Shown here: in pieces, positions 19,772 to 29,588 of the stretch | Layout: every line of letters begins with the position of its first letter | How positions within the stretch are numbered: position 1 is the stretch's first letter | Assembly: GCA_027532825.1 (NCBI GenBank) | Contig: JAPZTL010000005.1 | Location: forward strand, 67,080-131,079 | DNA: 64,000 bases | Origin: Silanimonas sp021297925 | Lineage (GTDB): Bacteria > Pseudomonadota > Gammaproteobacteria > Xanthomonadales > Xanthomonadaceae | Direction: 5' to 3' | Made by a program: the position numbers and the translations under genes | The notes under the pieces: generated by a model | Told to the model about the DNA's origin: nothing | Database searches by the model: none | What the model saw: the letters and a program-made list of their open reading frames with translations, nothing else

Positions 19772-22513
19772 ATGTCGAATCTCAAGCGAGACGTGCTGAG
19801 CGTGGCGCTGGCCTCGGCCATCATGGCCATGGCCGCGCAGGCGCAAGCCCAGACGGCGTCGGCGACGCCGAAGACCGAAGAAGAGAAGGCCGAGGAGCAG
19901 CGGGCCCAGGAGGCCAAGAAGCTCGACGCGGTGGAGGTCACCTCGAGTATCCGCCGCGGCATCGAGGACGCCATCGAGAACAAGCAGAACGCCACGTCGA
20001 TCGTCGAGTCGATCTCGGCCGAAGGCATCGGCAAGCTGCCCGACCAGTCGATCGCCGACTCGATCGCGCGCTTGCCCGGCCTGACGGCCGTGCGCAACAC
20101 GCGCACCGGCCGTGCCCAGGAGATCAACGTCCGTGGCCTGTCGGGCGATTTCGCTGCCGCCACGCTCAATGGCCGCGAGCAGATCAGCCTGGCGCAGAGC
20201 CGCGGCGTCGAGTTTGATGCCTACCCGTCCGAGCTGCTGAGCTCGGTGCTGGTCTACAAGACCCCGGAGGCCAAGCTGGTCGGCCAGGGCCTGTCGGCCA
20301 CGATCGACCTGCGCACCGCTCGTCCCCTCGACTTCGACGACCGCGTGCTCGCCGCCACTGCGCGCTACGAGCAGAACCGCGTCGCCGGCGAGAAGGAGAA
20401 CGGCAACCGCATCAGCTTCGCCTACATCGACCAGAACGACGCCAAGACCATGGGCCTCGCGCTGGGCTACGCGCGCCAAGACAGCCCAGGCCAGGGTCGT
20501 CAGTGGACCGCTTGGGGTTACGACAACGGTGCCATCGGCGGCGGCACCCTGTACGACTACGAGAGCGACAACGTCCGCGACGGACTGATGGCCACGCTGG
20601 AGTTCAGACCGACCGACAGCTACCGCTCTTCCTTCGACTTCTTCTACTCGCGCTATGACCGCGAGGAGGACAAGCGCGGTCTCGAGTTCGGCACCACCTG
20701 GGGCGGCGCCAGCACGGTCAACCGCGTCAACAACTCCCAGGGTACCGGCGTCGACGTGACCTGGAACAACGTCCGCCCGATCGTCCGGAACGACTTCGAG
20801 GGCTTCGAGGACAAGCTGGTCTCGCTGGGCTGGAACCACGAGATCAAGTTCGGCGAGAACTGGACCTTCACCGCCGACGTCAGCGGCTCGCAGGGCGAGC
20901 GCGACCAGCGCATCCTCGAGACCTACGCCGTGCTTGCGGCGGGGGTCGGCGACACGCTGCGTGCCGTCTACAACCCCGAGGGCTACTTCGACCTCGACTT
21001 CGGCTTCGACTACAGCAACCCCGCGATCCTGCGCCTCGCGGATCCGGGTGGCTGGGGAGGCGGCGACAACCGCGCCCAGGCCGGCTACCTCAAGGACTTC
21101 AAGATCAAGGACAACATCGGGGCAATCCGTTTCGACCTCGAGCGCACGTTCGACGAGGGCTTCGTCAGCAGCGTCAGGTTCGGTCTGAATTACAACGACC
21201 GCGACAAGAGCCGCGGCTCGATCGAGAACACGCTCTGCCTGACGACCACCTGTCTGGCGTCGAACAACGTGTTCGTCGCGATCCCGACGGCCTACGTGAC
21301 CGGCCCGGTCTCGGTCTTCAACGGCCTGCCGATCATGGGCCTCAACGCCCAGGCCATGGTCAGTGGTGGCGTGTACACGCTGCTCGGCAAGGACAACAAG
21401 GACATCACCAACAAGAACTGGACGGTCGGCGAGGAGATCACCAGCGCCTACGTACAGGCTAACCTCGACACCGAGGTGTTCGGCCAAGGCCTGACCGGCA
21501 ATGTCGGCCTGCAGCTGCAGAGCGTCGACCAGACCAGCACGGGCTTCGCGACCTTCTCCGGCAACCCGCGTGGCGTGCCGATCACGGCGGGCGACAGCTA
21601 CACCGACGTGCTGCCCAGCCTCAACCTGCGCATGGCCCTGCCTGCAGACCAGGTGCTCCGCTTCGCCGCGGCCCGTCAGGTCGCCCGTCCGCGCATGGAC
21701 GACATGCGCGCCAGCCAGGACTACGGCATCCGCCTGACTGGCAACACGTCGCCGGGCTGCGCCACGGTGCCCTGCTTCAGTGGCGGTGGCGGCAACCCGA
21801 ACCTGCGTCCGTGGGAAGCCAACGCCTACGACCTGTCGTACGAGAAGTACTTCGACGGCACCCGCGGCTACGTCTCGGCGGCTTACTTCTTCAAGGACTT
21901 GAAGAGCTACATCTACAACCGGTCGTTCGCGTTCGATTACAGCGGCTTCCCGATTCCTCCGGGCACTCCGCCCGCAGGCATCCCGGCGTCGCGCATCGGC
22001 GAGTACAACGCCCCGGTCAATGGCCAGGGTGGCCTGATCAAGGGCTACGAGCTCGCCGTGTCGGTGCCCTTCGACCTGCTGTGGGAGCCGCTCAAGGGCT
22101 TCGGCATGCAGGGCAGCTACACCGACACCACGACCAACGTCGCGCCGAACGGGCCGGGCACCAGCGAGCCGCTGCCTGGCTTCTCGAAGTACACCTCGAA
22201 CGCGACGCTTTACTACGAGGACTACGGCTTCCAGGTCCGTGTCAGCCGCCGCACGCGCTCGGCCTTCCGCTCGACTTTCCAAGGCTTCGGTGGCGACCTG
22301 AACTTCCGCAATTTCGCTGGCGAGGAAGTGGTGGACGCGCAGATCGGCTACACCTTCCAGGACGGTCCGCTGAAGGACGTGGCACTGCTGTTGCAGGCCG
22401 GCAACCTCACGGACGAAGCCTCGCGTGACCAGGAGAGCAACCGCGCCGACCGCCCGCTCAGCTACTTCGAGTACGGCAAGTACTACCTGTTCGGCGTCAG
22501 CTACAAGTTCTGA
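19772..22513 (+). CDS. TonB-dependent receptor, probable maltodextrin transporter
   Basis: 913 residues. A signal peptide (residues about 8-27, ending AQAQ) is followed by a charged linker rich in E and K, then a TonB-box-like LDAVEVTS. A plug domain follows, with IGKLPDQSIADSIARLPGL and QEINVRGLSGDF, then a long 22-strand-type barrel ending in the aromatic FGVSYKF. This layout is typical of carbohydrate TonB receptors of Xanthomonas and Caulobacter (MalA-like), which import maltodextrins across the outer membrane. The amylase gene and operator directly upstream support that substrate. A strong terminator follows the stop, so it is probably monocistronic. Confidence 0.9.
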   Translation: MSNLKRDVLSVALASAIMAMAAQAQAQTASATPKTEEEKAEEQRAQEAKKLDAVEVTSSIRRGIEDAIENKQNATSIVESISAEGIGKLPDQSIADSIARLPGLTAVRNTRTGRAQEINVRGLSGDFAAATLNGREQISLAQSRGVEFDAYPSELLSSVLVYKTPEAKLVGQGLSATIDLRTARPLDFDDRVLAATARYEQNRVAGEKENGNRISFAYIDQNDAKTMGLALGYARQDSPGQGRQWTAWGYDNGAIGGGTLYDYESDNVRDGLMATLEFRPTDSYRSSFDFFYSRYDREEDKRGLEFGTTWGGASTVNRVNNSQGTGVDVTWNNVRPIVRNDFEGFEDKLVSLGWNHEIKFGENWTFTADVSGSQGERDQRILETYAVLAAGVGDTLRAVYNPEGYFDLDFGFDYSNPAILRLADPGGWGGGDNRAQAGYLKDFKIKDNIGAIRFDLERTFDEGFVSSVRFGLNYNDRDKSRGSIENTLCLTTTCLASNNVFVAIPTAYVTGPVSVFNGLPIMGLNAQAMVSGGVYTLLGKDNKDITNKNWTVGEEITSAYVQANLDTEVFGQGLTGNVGLQLQSVDQTSTGFATFSGNPRGVPITAGDSYTDVLPSLNLRMALPADQVLRFAAARQVARPRMDDMRASQDYGIRLTGNTSPGCATVPCFSGGGGNPNLRPWEANAYDLSYEKYFDGTRGYVSAAYFFKDLKSYIYNRSFAFDYSGFPIPPGTPPAGIPASRIGEYNAPVNGQGGLIKGYELAVSVPFDLLWEPLKGFGMQGSYTDTTTNVAPNGPGTSEPLPGFSKYTSNATLYYEDYGFQVRVSRRTRSAFRSTFQGFGGDLNFRNFAGEEVVDAQIGYTFQDGPLKDVALLLQAGNLTDEASRDQESNRADRPLSYFEYGKYYLFGVSYKF

Positions 22514-22538
22514 TCCCCAACGGTCAGAGGTGGAAGGG

Positions 22539-22566
22539 AAACCCCGGCGCAAGCCGGGGTTTTTCT
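22539..22566 (+). terminator. Rho-independent terminator after TonB receptor
   Basis: AAACCCCGGC, loop GCAA, GCCGGGGTTT, then TTTCTTT. A perfect GC-rich stem with a T-run on the plus strand, about 26 bp after the receptor stop codon. Confidence 0.9.
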
Positions 22567-22633
22567 TTGGCCGCCGCGGGTGGCCCGGCGCCGCGAGGGT
22601 GCGGCCGGCCTCGCGCCGGCCGGAGGCCCGGGC

Positions 22634-23842
22634 TCAGTCGCCGTTGGCGCTGGCGACAACGGCCGCCGCGCGCTTGCGCACCATCGGGATGGTCAGCACC
22701 GTGCTGCTCACCGCCATCAGCAGCAGTGCCGTGAACATGTCGGCGGAGATCACGCCCTTGTCGAGCAGGATCGTCGCGAAGATGATCTCGATCAGCGCCT
22801 TGGTTTGCAGCAGCCAGCCGATCACGTGGGCCTCGCCGGGCTTCCACCCGAGCAGGCGCCCGGCGATGCGCACGCCCAGCAGCTTGCCGCTCACCGAAGC
22901 GGCCAGCAGCACCGCTGCCACGATGAACACCGTCGCCCCGCCGGCATCCCACTCGGTGCGCAGGCCGGTGGACAGGAAGAACACCGGCATCATCAGCAGC
23001 AGCACGTGGTGGCGCACGAGGTCGTAATGCTCCTCCTTGAACCACTGCCGGTCGATGATCACGCCGGCGAGGAAGGCGCCCACCATGAAGTGCAGACCGG
23101 CCGCGTCGGAAGCCAGGGCGCAGGCCAGCAGCCAGACCAGCCCCAGCGCCCAGCGGTCGGTGTCGCCGAGCGCGCGCAGGCCCTTGCGGACCCACGGCGC
23201 GAGCACGGCGAACCCGACGAGGAAGCCGGCCTGGTGCAGGAGACGGTCGGTGTCGACGAGGATCAGCGCCAGCACCACCCAGATCGCGATGTCGTCGAGG
23301 CTGGCGTAGCGCAGCACGCGCTGGCCCAGGGCGGTGCGCAGGATGCCGATCTTCTCCATCAGCAGCATCAGGATCGGCAGGGCGGTGACCGCGCAGCCCA
23401 TGCCGACGCCGGCGACGAACTGCCATTCCTCCGCCTTGGGGCCGATCAGCCCGGGCTGCCACTGCAGCAGCAGGTGGGCCGTCGCCGCGCCCATGGCGAG
23501 GGGCATCGCCAGCGCGAAGCCCGCGGTGACCGCGGTTTCCCGCCGGCCCGACCACGCCTTCTTCAGGTCGAGTTCGATTCCGGCCAGCCACAGGAACACG
23601 ATCACGGCCCAGAAGGCGATGCCGTTGAGGTTGGCGATGACCGCCGGCTGGAAGACGGCGTCGTGCGCGGCGGGGAGCAGGGCGCCGGCGATGGCCGGAC
23701 CGAACAGGATACCGGCGACGATCTGGACCACGGGCAAGGGTGCCACGTCGTCGGTCCGGAAGAGCCGCCATGCCAACCACGGCAGGGCGAAGATCAGCAG
23801 CAGGGCGAGGAGATAGGCGGTCTTCGCATCTAGTAGATCCAT
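22634..23842 (-). CDS. Cation:proton antiporter (CPA2 family)
   Basis: 402 residues from the ATG at 23842. Longer readings on this strand run antisense through the sugar symporter and are not credible. About eleven hydrophobic helices span the whole protein. Conserved CPA2 features are FLWLAGIELDLKKAW, the DD pair in RYASLDDIAIWVVLALI, the FMVGAFLAGVII segment, and FFLSTGLRTEW. There is no C-terminal TrkA-type domain, so it is a short member. It should exchange Na+ or K+ for protons across the inner membrane. Its location beside a proton-coupled sugar symporter may be chance or may help balance the proton load. Confidence 0.88.
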   Translation of the reverse strand: MDLLDAKTAYLLALLLIFALPWLAWRLFRTDDVAPLPVVQIVAGILFGPAIAGALLPAAHDAVFQPAVIANLNGIAFWAVIVFLWLAGIELDLKKAWSGRRETAVTAGFALAMPLAMGAATAHLLLQWQPGLIGPKAEEWQFVAGVGMGCAVTALPILMLLMEKIGILRTALGQRVLRYASLDDIAIWVVLALILVDTDRLLHQAGFLVGFAVLAPWVRKGLRALGDTDRWALGLVWLLACALASDAAGLHFMVGAFLAGVIIDRQWFKEEHYDLVRHHVLLLMMPVFFLSTGLRTEWDAGGATVFIVAAVLLAASVSGKLLGVRIAGRLLGWKPGEAHVIGWLLQTKALIEIIFATILLDKGVISADMFTALLLMAVSSTVLTIPMVRKRAAAVVASANGD

Positions 23843-24040
23843 GGCCTGCGGGACGTCTGGCGGTGCTGGAGCGCCAGTGTAGACGCCCGGGAGCGCCGTG
23901 CGGCGCCTCAGAAAGCCCAGTCCACGCCGTACTCCGTGCCGATAAGTTCCCCCCGGGAAATGTCGAATCGATGTCGTCGCCCGCGACTGAAAATCCGCCG
24001 TGGCGTGTATCGTGTCGACTCCACAGGGGAGGAGACACGC

Positions 24041-25453
24041 ATGGCGCAAAGCAGCATGGGGGCGACGTCGTCGCGGCATCGGCCGCACCTGACGTTCTGG
24101 CAGATCTGGAACATGTCGTTCGGCTTCCTCGGCATCCAGTTCGGCTTCGCGTTGCAGGGGGGCTTCGTTTCCCGCATCTTCCAGACCCTCGGGGCCGACA
24201 AGGACGCCTTGCCGCTGCTCTGGATCGCCGCGCCGCTCACCGGCCTGCTGGTGCAGCCCATCATCGGCTACCTCAGCGACCGCACGTGGCATCCGATCCT
24301 CGGCCGGCGGCGACCTTACTTCCTGATCGGCGCGGTCCTCAGTTCGATCGCGCTGCTGTTCATGCCGCAATCCCCCGCGCTGTGGATCGCGGTCGGCACG
24401 CTGTGGGTGCTCGACGCCTCGATCAACGTCAGCATGGAGCCGTTCCGCGCGCTCGTCGCCGACAAGCTGCCCGAGCAGCAGCGCAGCTACGGTTTCGTCG
24501 TGCAGACGCTGATCATCGGCATCGGCACCTGGGTGGCGAGCAACCTGCCGTGGTTCGTCACGCAGATGGGCGTGAGCAACGAGGCCGCGCCGGGCGTGGT
24601 GCCCCCGTCGGTGCAGGTGGCGTTCGCGATCGGCGCCTTCGTGTTCATGGCGTCGATCCTCGTCACCGTTTTCACCACGAAGGAATACCCGCCCGAGGAC
24701 CTCGCTGCTTTCGAGGCCGAGAAGCAGCGCGGCCGATTCGTGCGCGACATCGTCCATAACGTCGTGCACATGCCGAAGCAGATGCGTCGTATCGGCATCG
24801 TGCAGTTCTTCAGCTGGTTCGCCTTCTTCTCGATGTGGAGCATGGCCACGCCGGGACTGACCGAGCACGTGTTCAACGCGCCAGCGCCAGTGGCAAGCGC
24901 CTACGACATGGCGGTGCCGGAGCAGGCCGCGGCGTTCGCCACGGCCAACAAGGCCTTCCAGGACGCCGCCGACCTCGTCGGCGCCTACATGGGCTGGTAC
25001 GGGCTGTCGTCCATGCTGGTCGCGCTGCTGCTGGCCTTCTACGCCTCCCGCCTCGTGCTCAACCGGCGCGCCGTGCACGCCGCCTCCCTCGTGTTGGGCG
25101 GCGTGGGCTTCCTCTCCATGTACGTCGTCCCCTCGCCCGGGCCGCTGATCGGCAGCTTCGCGCTGGTCGGCATCGCCTGGGCGAGCATCCTGTCGATGCC
25201 CTACGCCCTGCTGGCCGGCTGCATCGAGGACAAACGCATGGGTGTCTTCATGGGGCTGTTCAACATGTTCATCGTGTTGCCCCAGATCGCCGCCGCCCTC
25301 GTCCTCGGCCCGCTGGTGCGCGAGGTCTTCGGCCAGCACGCCATCTACGCGCTGGTCCTCAGCGGCGCGAGCCTGCTGGTCGCGGCGGCCTGCCTCGTCC
25401 GCGTCGCCGAGCATCCCGCCCTCGAGCCCGTGCCGGAACCCCCGCATGGATGA
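24041..25453 (+). CDS. SLC45-type MFS sugar symporter (maltose/maltodextrin likely)
   Basis: 470 residues from the ATG at 24041, preceded by GGGGAGGAG. An upstream in-frame ATG at 23936 lacks a site and adds a non-membrane leader. Twelve membrane helices are visible. The loop after helix 2 reads SDRTWHPILGRRRPYF, with the GRRRP signature of the SLC45/plant sucrose transporter group. Bacterial relatives sit in maltose/sucrose regulons and import disaccharides or dextrins with protons. The position in the starch locus suggests maltose or maltodextrin. The stop overlaps the start of the next gene by 8 bp. Confidence 0.88.
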   Translation: MAQSSMGATSSRHRPHLTFWQIWNMSFGFLGIQFGFALQGGFVSRIFQTLGADKDALPLLWIAAPLTGLLVQPIIGYLSDRTWHPILGRRRPYFLIGAVLSSIALLFMPQSPALWIAVGTLWVLDASINVSMEPFRALVADKLPEQQRSYGFVVQTLIIGIGTWVASNLPWFVTQMGVSNEAAPGVVPPSVQVAFAIGAFVFMASILVTVFTTKEYPPEDLAAFEAEKQRGRFVRDIVHNVVHMPKQMRRIGIVQFFSWFAFFSMWSMATPGLTEHVFNAPAPVASAYDMAVPEQAAAFATANKAFQDAADLVGAYMGWYGLSSMLVALLLAFYASRLVLNRRAVHAASLVLGGVGFLSMYVVPSPGPLIGSFALVGIAWASILSMPYALLAGCIEDKRMGVFMGLFNMFIVLPQIAAALVLGPLVREVFGQHAIYALVLSGASLLVAAACLVRVAEHPALEPVPEPPHG

Positions 25454-26783
25454 CGGTCGGCGCCGCTTCGCCGCCGGGCTCGCCGGTCTGGCGGCTGCGG
25501 CGCCCGTGCTGTCCGCCGCGCAGGGCGCGGGTGGCGGGCTGGTCGGTGCCGCGATGCCGCGGCGCAACACGGTGCTCGACGCGGCGGCGGCCAAGCCCCT
25601 GTTCGACGCGGTGTTCGCCCACCTGCCGGCCGCGCAGCGCGCGGTGCTGGAGGATCCGCGGCGCGAGGTGCAGATCGCGCTCACGCGCATCGATCGCGAC
25701 GCCGAGGGCACGCCCACGCTGTCCACCGCTTACCGCGGCCTGAGGCCGAAGGCGTGGTTTCCCGCGGCCAGCACGGTGAAGCTGCCGGCCGCGCTGCTGT
25801 TGGCCGAAACGCTTGAAGGGGCTGCGATGGGCTTCAACGCGCGCAGCGTCCTCGATGCGGCGCCCGCGACGGGGAACTGGAGCGACGCCGAGCCGCAGGC
25901 CGAGGTGGTGTGGTCGACGCTGTGGCGCTTGCTGGTCATCAGCGAGAACCCCCCGTTCAACCGCGTCTTCGACCTGCTCGGCCCGGACGCGATCCAAGAG
26001 CGCCTCGAGGAGCTCGGATTCGGCGACGTGCGGCTCATCGCGCGCCTCGGCTCGGCCGATGCGGAGGCCAACCGGCGGACTGCGGGCGGACGCCTCGACA
26101 CCCCGGTGATCGGCCCGGACGGCGAGATCGCTTGGGACGAAGGCTGGCGAAGGCCAGGATCGCGCGCGGCGCGCCGCCGGTTCCCGTTCGGTGCGGCGTC
26201 GAAGGCGGCGGCCTGGCGCGGCGACGACGGCCGCGTCGTCACCGGGCCGCGCGACTTCTCGTGGGCGAACTACCTGCCGGTCGCCGATGCGCACGCGATG
26301 CTGCGCCGCTTGCTGTTCCCGGAGCGCGTCCGTCCGTCGCTGCGTTGGCGTTTCAGCGAGGCGACGCGGCTCTCCCTGCTGCGCATCCTCGGCATGTTCC
26401 CGCGCGAGTCGCCGCTGCTGGCCTCGGGCACGCATGCGCCCCAGCCGTTCGGGGACGGCTACGCCAAGTTCTTCGTGGTGGGTGATCGCGACACGTCGCC
26501 CTCGGGCTTCCGCAGTTTCGGGAAGACCGGCGAGGCCTTCGGCCACCAGTCGGAGACCGCGTTGCTCACCGACGCCGACGGCGAGTGCGAGGTGCTGCTC
26601 AGCGCCAATGTCTACGCCAACGCCGACGGCATCCTCAACGACGACGCCTACGAGTACGACACCGTGTCGCGGCCGTTCCTCGCGGCGCTGGGCCGGGCGG
26701 CGCTGGCGGCGGAGCGCGAGCGTCCGCGCCGGCATCGCGCCGGCGCGGCCTTCCTGCCGAGGCAGCTCGGCTTCAGTACTTGA
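25446..26783 (+). CDS. Tat-exported serine hydrolase of class A beta-lactamase fold
   Basis: 445 residues. The ATG at 25446 overlaps the symporter stop by 8 bp. The N-terminus MDDGRRRFAAGLAGLAAAAP has a twin-arginine followed by F and a hydrophobic stretch, a convincing Tat signal. Penicillin-recognising-fold motifs occur in order: AASTVK (SxxK) near residue 105, SEN in VISENPPFN, and FGKTGEAFG (KTG) near residue 360. A long insertion separates SEN and KTG, unlike true beta-lactamases of about 290 residues. It is therefore a serine hydrolase or peptidase of unknown substrate, and antibiotic resistance should not be assumed. Its 3' end overlaps the convergent redoxin gene by 11 bp. Confidence 0.78.
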   Translation: MDDGRRRFAAGLAGLAAAAPVLSAAQGAGGGLVGAAMPRRNTVLDAAAAKPLFDAVFAHLPAAQRAVLEDPRREVQIALTRIDRDAEGTPTLSTAYRGLRPKAWFPAASTVKLPAALLLAETLEGAAMGFNARSVLDAAPATGNWSDAEPQAEVVWSTLWRLLVISENPPFNRVFDLLGPDAIQERLEELGFGDVRLIARLGSADAEANRRTAGGRLDTPVIGPDGEIAWDEGWRRPGSRAARRRFPFGAASKAAAWRGDDGRVVTGPRDFSWANYLPVADAHAMLRRLLFPERVRPSLRWRFSEATRLSLLRILGMFPRESPLLASGTHAPQPFGDGYAKFFVVGDRDTSPSGFRSFGKTGEAFGHQSETALLTDADGECEVLLSANVYANADGILNDDAYEYDTVSRPFLAALGRAALAAERERPRRHRAGAAFLPRQLGFST

Positions 26784-27378
26784 CCGAGCAGCCGTAGGGC
26801 TGGGTGGTGGCGCGCGCCACCGGCCGGTTCGCGGCGAGGTCGGCCAGCGCCGCTTCCACGAACTGCGTCGAGGAAGCGATATCGCCGGGGTCGGCGCTCG
26901 GCGTCGAGTCGATCGCGCCGTTGTAGCGGACGACGCCTTGCCCGTCGATCACGAACATGTGGGGCGTGGTCTTGGCGCCATAGGCCCTGCCCACCGTGCC
27001 GTCATGGTCGAGCAGCAGGGCCGCGGGCGCGGCCTTCCACTCGCCGAGGACGCGGTTGCCCTGCGCGCCGTCCACGTGGCCCTGCTTGCCGGGCGCCGAC
27101 GAGTTGACGAGCAGCCAGACCACGCCGGCCTTGCCGGCCGTCTCCTGCTGGCGCTGCATGTTGCCCGCGCCGTAGTGCTTCTTCACGAACGGACACTCGT
27201 GGTTGAACCACTCGAGCACCACCGTCTTGCCGCGGAAATCGGCGAGCGAGTGTTCGGTGCCGTTGCTGTCGGTCAGCGTGAATGCCGGCGCCGCTTGGCC
27301 GACGGTGGCGGCGGCCTGGACAAGGCCGGCGCCGAGGGTCAGCGCGGCGCCGAGGGCGAGGGTGAGCAGGGGTTTCAT
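26773..27378 (-). CDS. Periplasmic redoxin (AhpC/TSA-like), single active-site cysteine
   Basis: 201 residues with a signal peptide (MKPLLTLALGAALTLGAGLVQA). The thioredoxin-like fold has a single-cysteine active motif NHECPFVKKHY rather than CxxC, followed by ATTPHMFVIDGQGVV with the cis-proline TTP. A second cysteine, in the C-terminal YGCSVKY, could act as a resolving partner. The ATG overlaps the stop of the upstream DsbD-like gene (ATGA), so the two are co-expressed and this redoxin is a likely target of DsbD electrons, with a role in periplasmic peroxide or thiol reduction. The exact substrate is unknown. Confidence 0.85.
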   Translation of the reverse strand: MKPLLTLALGAALTLGAGLVQAAATVGQAAPAFTLTDSNGTEHSLADFRGKTVVLEWFNHECPFVKKHYGAGNMQRQQETAGKAGVVWLLVNSSAPGKQGHVDGAQGNRVLGEWKAAPAALLLDHDGTVGRAYGAKTTPHMFVIDGQGVVRYNGAIDSTPSADPGDIASSTQFVEAALADLAANRPVARATTQPYGCSVKY

Positions 27379-29588
27379 CGGGATGCCTCCGTGGGGGTGG
27401 TGGCCGCGGTCGCGGCGTTGGGACGGGATGGGGCGCGCGCGGCCGCCGTGCGCAGGGCCTCGGCGACCGTGCCCGGAGCGAGCAGCGGCGGAAGGACGAC
27501 GGGATCGCCGCCGCCAGCGGGGTACACGACGTAGAGCGGCACGCCGTTGCGGCCGAAGTCGTCGAGCGCCGCGGTGATCCGCGGGTCGGCGTCGGTCCAG
27601 TCGGCCTTGAGGTAGGCCGTGCCGGTCTCGCGCAGGATCGTTTCGAAGGCCGCGCCCGACAGTGCAATGCGTTCGTTGGCGAGGCAGCTGATGCACCAAG
27701 CGGCGGTGAAATTGACGAGCACCGGACGGCCCTCGGCGCGCAGCACCTCGACGCGTTCCGGCGACCAAGGTTCGGCGGTGCCGGCGGGCGCCGTCGCGTC
27801 GCTGGCCGCGGCGCCCGATGCCCGCGGCCCGAGCGTCGCCACGATCGCGGCCGGTGCGAGCGCGACCAGCAGGAGTGCCGCGACCGCGAGGCGCTTCGCG
27901 CGTCCCGGCAGCGGACCTCTCCACCACAGCGCGAAGCCCATCAGCACCACGCCCCCGAGGACCAGCGCCATGCCATCCACGCCGACCTGCCGCCCGAGGA
28001 CCCAGAGCAGCCAGAGGGCCGCGGCGTACATCGGGAAGGCCAGCGCCTGTTTGAGGCGGTCCATCCACGGGCCCGGCCGCGGCAGGTGGCGCGCCAGGGA
28101 CGGGACGAGCCCGAGTGCGAGCATGGGCAGCGCGAGGCCGAGGCCGAGGGCCGCGAAGATCCCGATCGTGGCCGGGCCCGGCTGGCCAAGGGCAACGCCG
28201 ATCGCTGGTCCCATGAAGGGGGCGGTGCAGGGACTGGCGACGACCACGGCGAGCACGCCGGTGAAGAACGCGCCGCGATCGCCGTCGCCTTCGGCGAGCG
28301 ATTGACCCAGCCCCATCAGCGACGCGCCCGGCGCGGCGAGTCCGGAGAGCGCGAAGCCGACCGCCGCCATCAGCAGCGCCATCGCGGCGACGAAGCCCGG
28401 TGCCTGGAGCTGGAAGCCCCAGCCCACGGCCTCGCCGGCACCGCGCAACGCAACGAGCAGTCCCCCCAGCACGAGGAAAGACACCACCACCCCGACCGCG
28501 TAGAGGACCGCATGGCGCCGGGCGTGGCCGGCGCCTCGGGCGAACGAGAGCGCTTTCAGCGCGAGCACCGGGAACACGCAGGGCATCAGGTTAAGGATCA
28601 CGCCACCGGCGAGCGCGAACAGCAAGGCCAGGGCCAATCCGGGCGCCTCCTCCTGCGGCGGATCCGCCATCGGCCTGGCGGGAGGCGCCACGGGAGCCGG
28701 CGGCGCGGCGAGCGCCATCGCGTCCTCGCCGGCCAGCCGGACGGCGAAGGCGCGGCGCACGTCCCCGTCGTGGCGCACCAGCACCCACTCGACGGTCTCC
28801 GGCATCCCGGCGAAGAACTCGCTGGCCGGATGCGTGAAACGGAGGACGCCGTCGCCATCATGGCGCGCGTCGATGCGGGTGTTGGCGACGACCTGTGCGG
28901 TCTTCGGGTAGACCTCCAGGCGCCCGGCGTCGCCGAGCGCGGCCGCGCAGCCGTGCACCTCGACCTCGACGCCCGCAGCGGTGCGTCGGGTCCGCCCTTG
29001 CCAGCCCGGTTCCTCGACCGGCACCTGGGCCAAGGCCGCGGCGATGCGAGGCGCGTCCTCCGAAGGTCGGGCCGCCGTCGCGACGGGCAGCGACAGCGTC
29101 AGCGTTGCTTCGTCCGGGATGCAGACATCGGCACAAATCAGCCAGCGCGCCCGCAGCGTCGCCTCGAAGCGCGCGCCGGGCCGCGCATCGGCCGGCACCA
29201 TCAGGCGCGCTGGCAGGACCAGATCGCCCTTGTAGCCGAGGTTGACGAGATCGCCGAAGGGCAGGCGTTCCGGCGCCGGCCATTCGATGTCGCCGGCCGT
29301 CGCACCGGCAGGCATCGTCCAGTCGAATCGCGTGGCGAGCCCCGAGTCGCCCGAGTTCACCCAATACGTGTGCCAGCCCTCGTCATGCGCGATCCGTAGA
29401 CCGGCATGGATCGACTGCCCCGGCGCGACGGCGGCATGGTCGGTGATCAGTGCGACGCGCGCGTGCTGTGCGGGTTGCAGCGCCTGCGCCGGCAGCGCAG
29501 CGGCCGTCGACAATGCGAGGGTTGCGGCCACGCAAAGGCCGAAGCGGGTGGGCGCGGCATCGTTGGAAGAACGGGCGATCATCGGCAT
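27375..29588 (-). CDS. DsbD-family protein-disulfide reductase (ScsB-like)
   Basis: 737 residues from the ATG at 29588 (a second ATG two codons later is equally possible). A signal peptide (residues about 15-38) precedes a DsbD-alpha-type periplasmic domain with a cysteine pair around LICADVCIPDEA. The eight-helix membrane domain carries NLMPCVFPVLALKAL and VVASPCTAPFMGP, the two membrane cysteines. The C-terminal thioredoxin domain has WCISC about 105 residues from the end. Together they pass electrons from cytoplasmic thioredoxin to the periplasm. The large N-terminal domain resembles ScsB more than E. coli DsbD. It is translationally coupled to the downstream redoxin. Confidence 0.9.
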   Translation of the reverse strand: MPMIARSSNDAAPTRFGLCVAATLALSTAAALPAQALQPAQHARVALITDHAAVAPGQSIHAGLRIAHDEGWHTYWVNSGDSGLATRFDWTMPAGATAGDIEWPAPERLPFGDLVNLGYKGDLVLPARLMVPADARPGARFEATLRARWLICADVCIPDEATLTLSLPVATAARPSEDAPRIAAALAQVPVEEPGWQGRTRRTAAGVEVEVHGCAAALGDAGRLEVYPKTAQVVANTRIDARHDGDGVLRFTHPASEFFAGMPETVEWVLVRHDGDVRRAFAVRLAGEDAMALAAPPAPVAPPARPMADPPQEEAPGLALALLFALAGGVILNLMPCVFPVLALKALSFARGAGHARRHAVLYAVGVVVSFLVLGGLLVALRGAGEAVGWGFQLQAPGFVAAMALLMAAVGFALSGLAAPGASLMGLGQSLAEGDGDRGAFFTGVLAVVVASPCTAPFMGPAIGVALGQPGPATIGIFAALGLGLALPMLALGLVPSLARHLPRPGPWMDRLKQALAFPMYAAALWLLWVLGRQVGVDGMALVLGGVVLMGFALWWRGPLPGRAKRLAVAALLLVALAPAAIVATLGPRASGAAASDATAPAGTAEPWSPERVEVLRAEGRPVLVNFTAAWCISCLANERIALSGAAFETILRETGTAYLKADWTDADPRITAALDDFGRNGVPLYVVYPAGGGDPVVLPPLLAPGTVAEALRTAAARAPSRPNAATAATTPTEASR

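Noticed and set aside
23908..24264. Minus-strand ORF ending EYGVDWAF, resembling an outer-membrane C-terminus
   Set aside because: Only the last residues look barrel-like; the rest is antisense to the symporter start and no strands or signal are seen.
23843..25726. N-terminal extension of the cation antiporter
   Set aside because: The open frame runs antisense through the SLC45 gene and gives hydrophilic sequence; the antiporter starts properly at 23842.
25446..26783. Beta-lactamase conferring antibiotic resistance
   Set aside because: Motifs SxxK/SEN/KTG are shared by many serine hydrolases; length and insertion differ from true class A enzymes.
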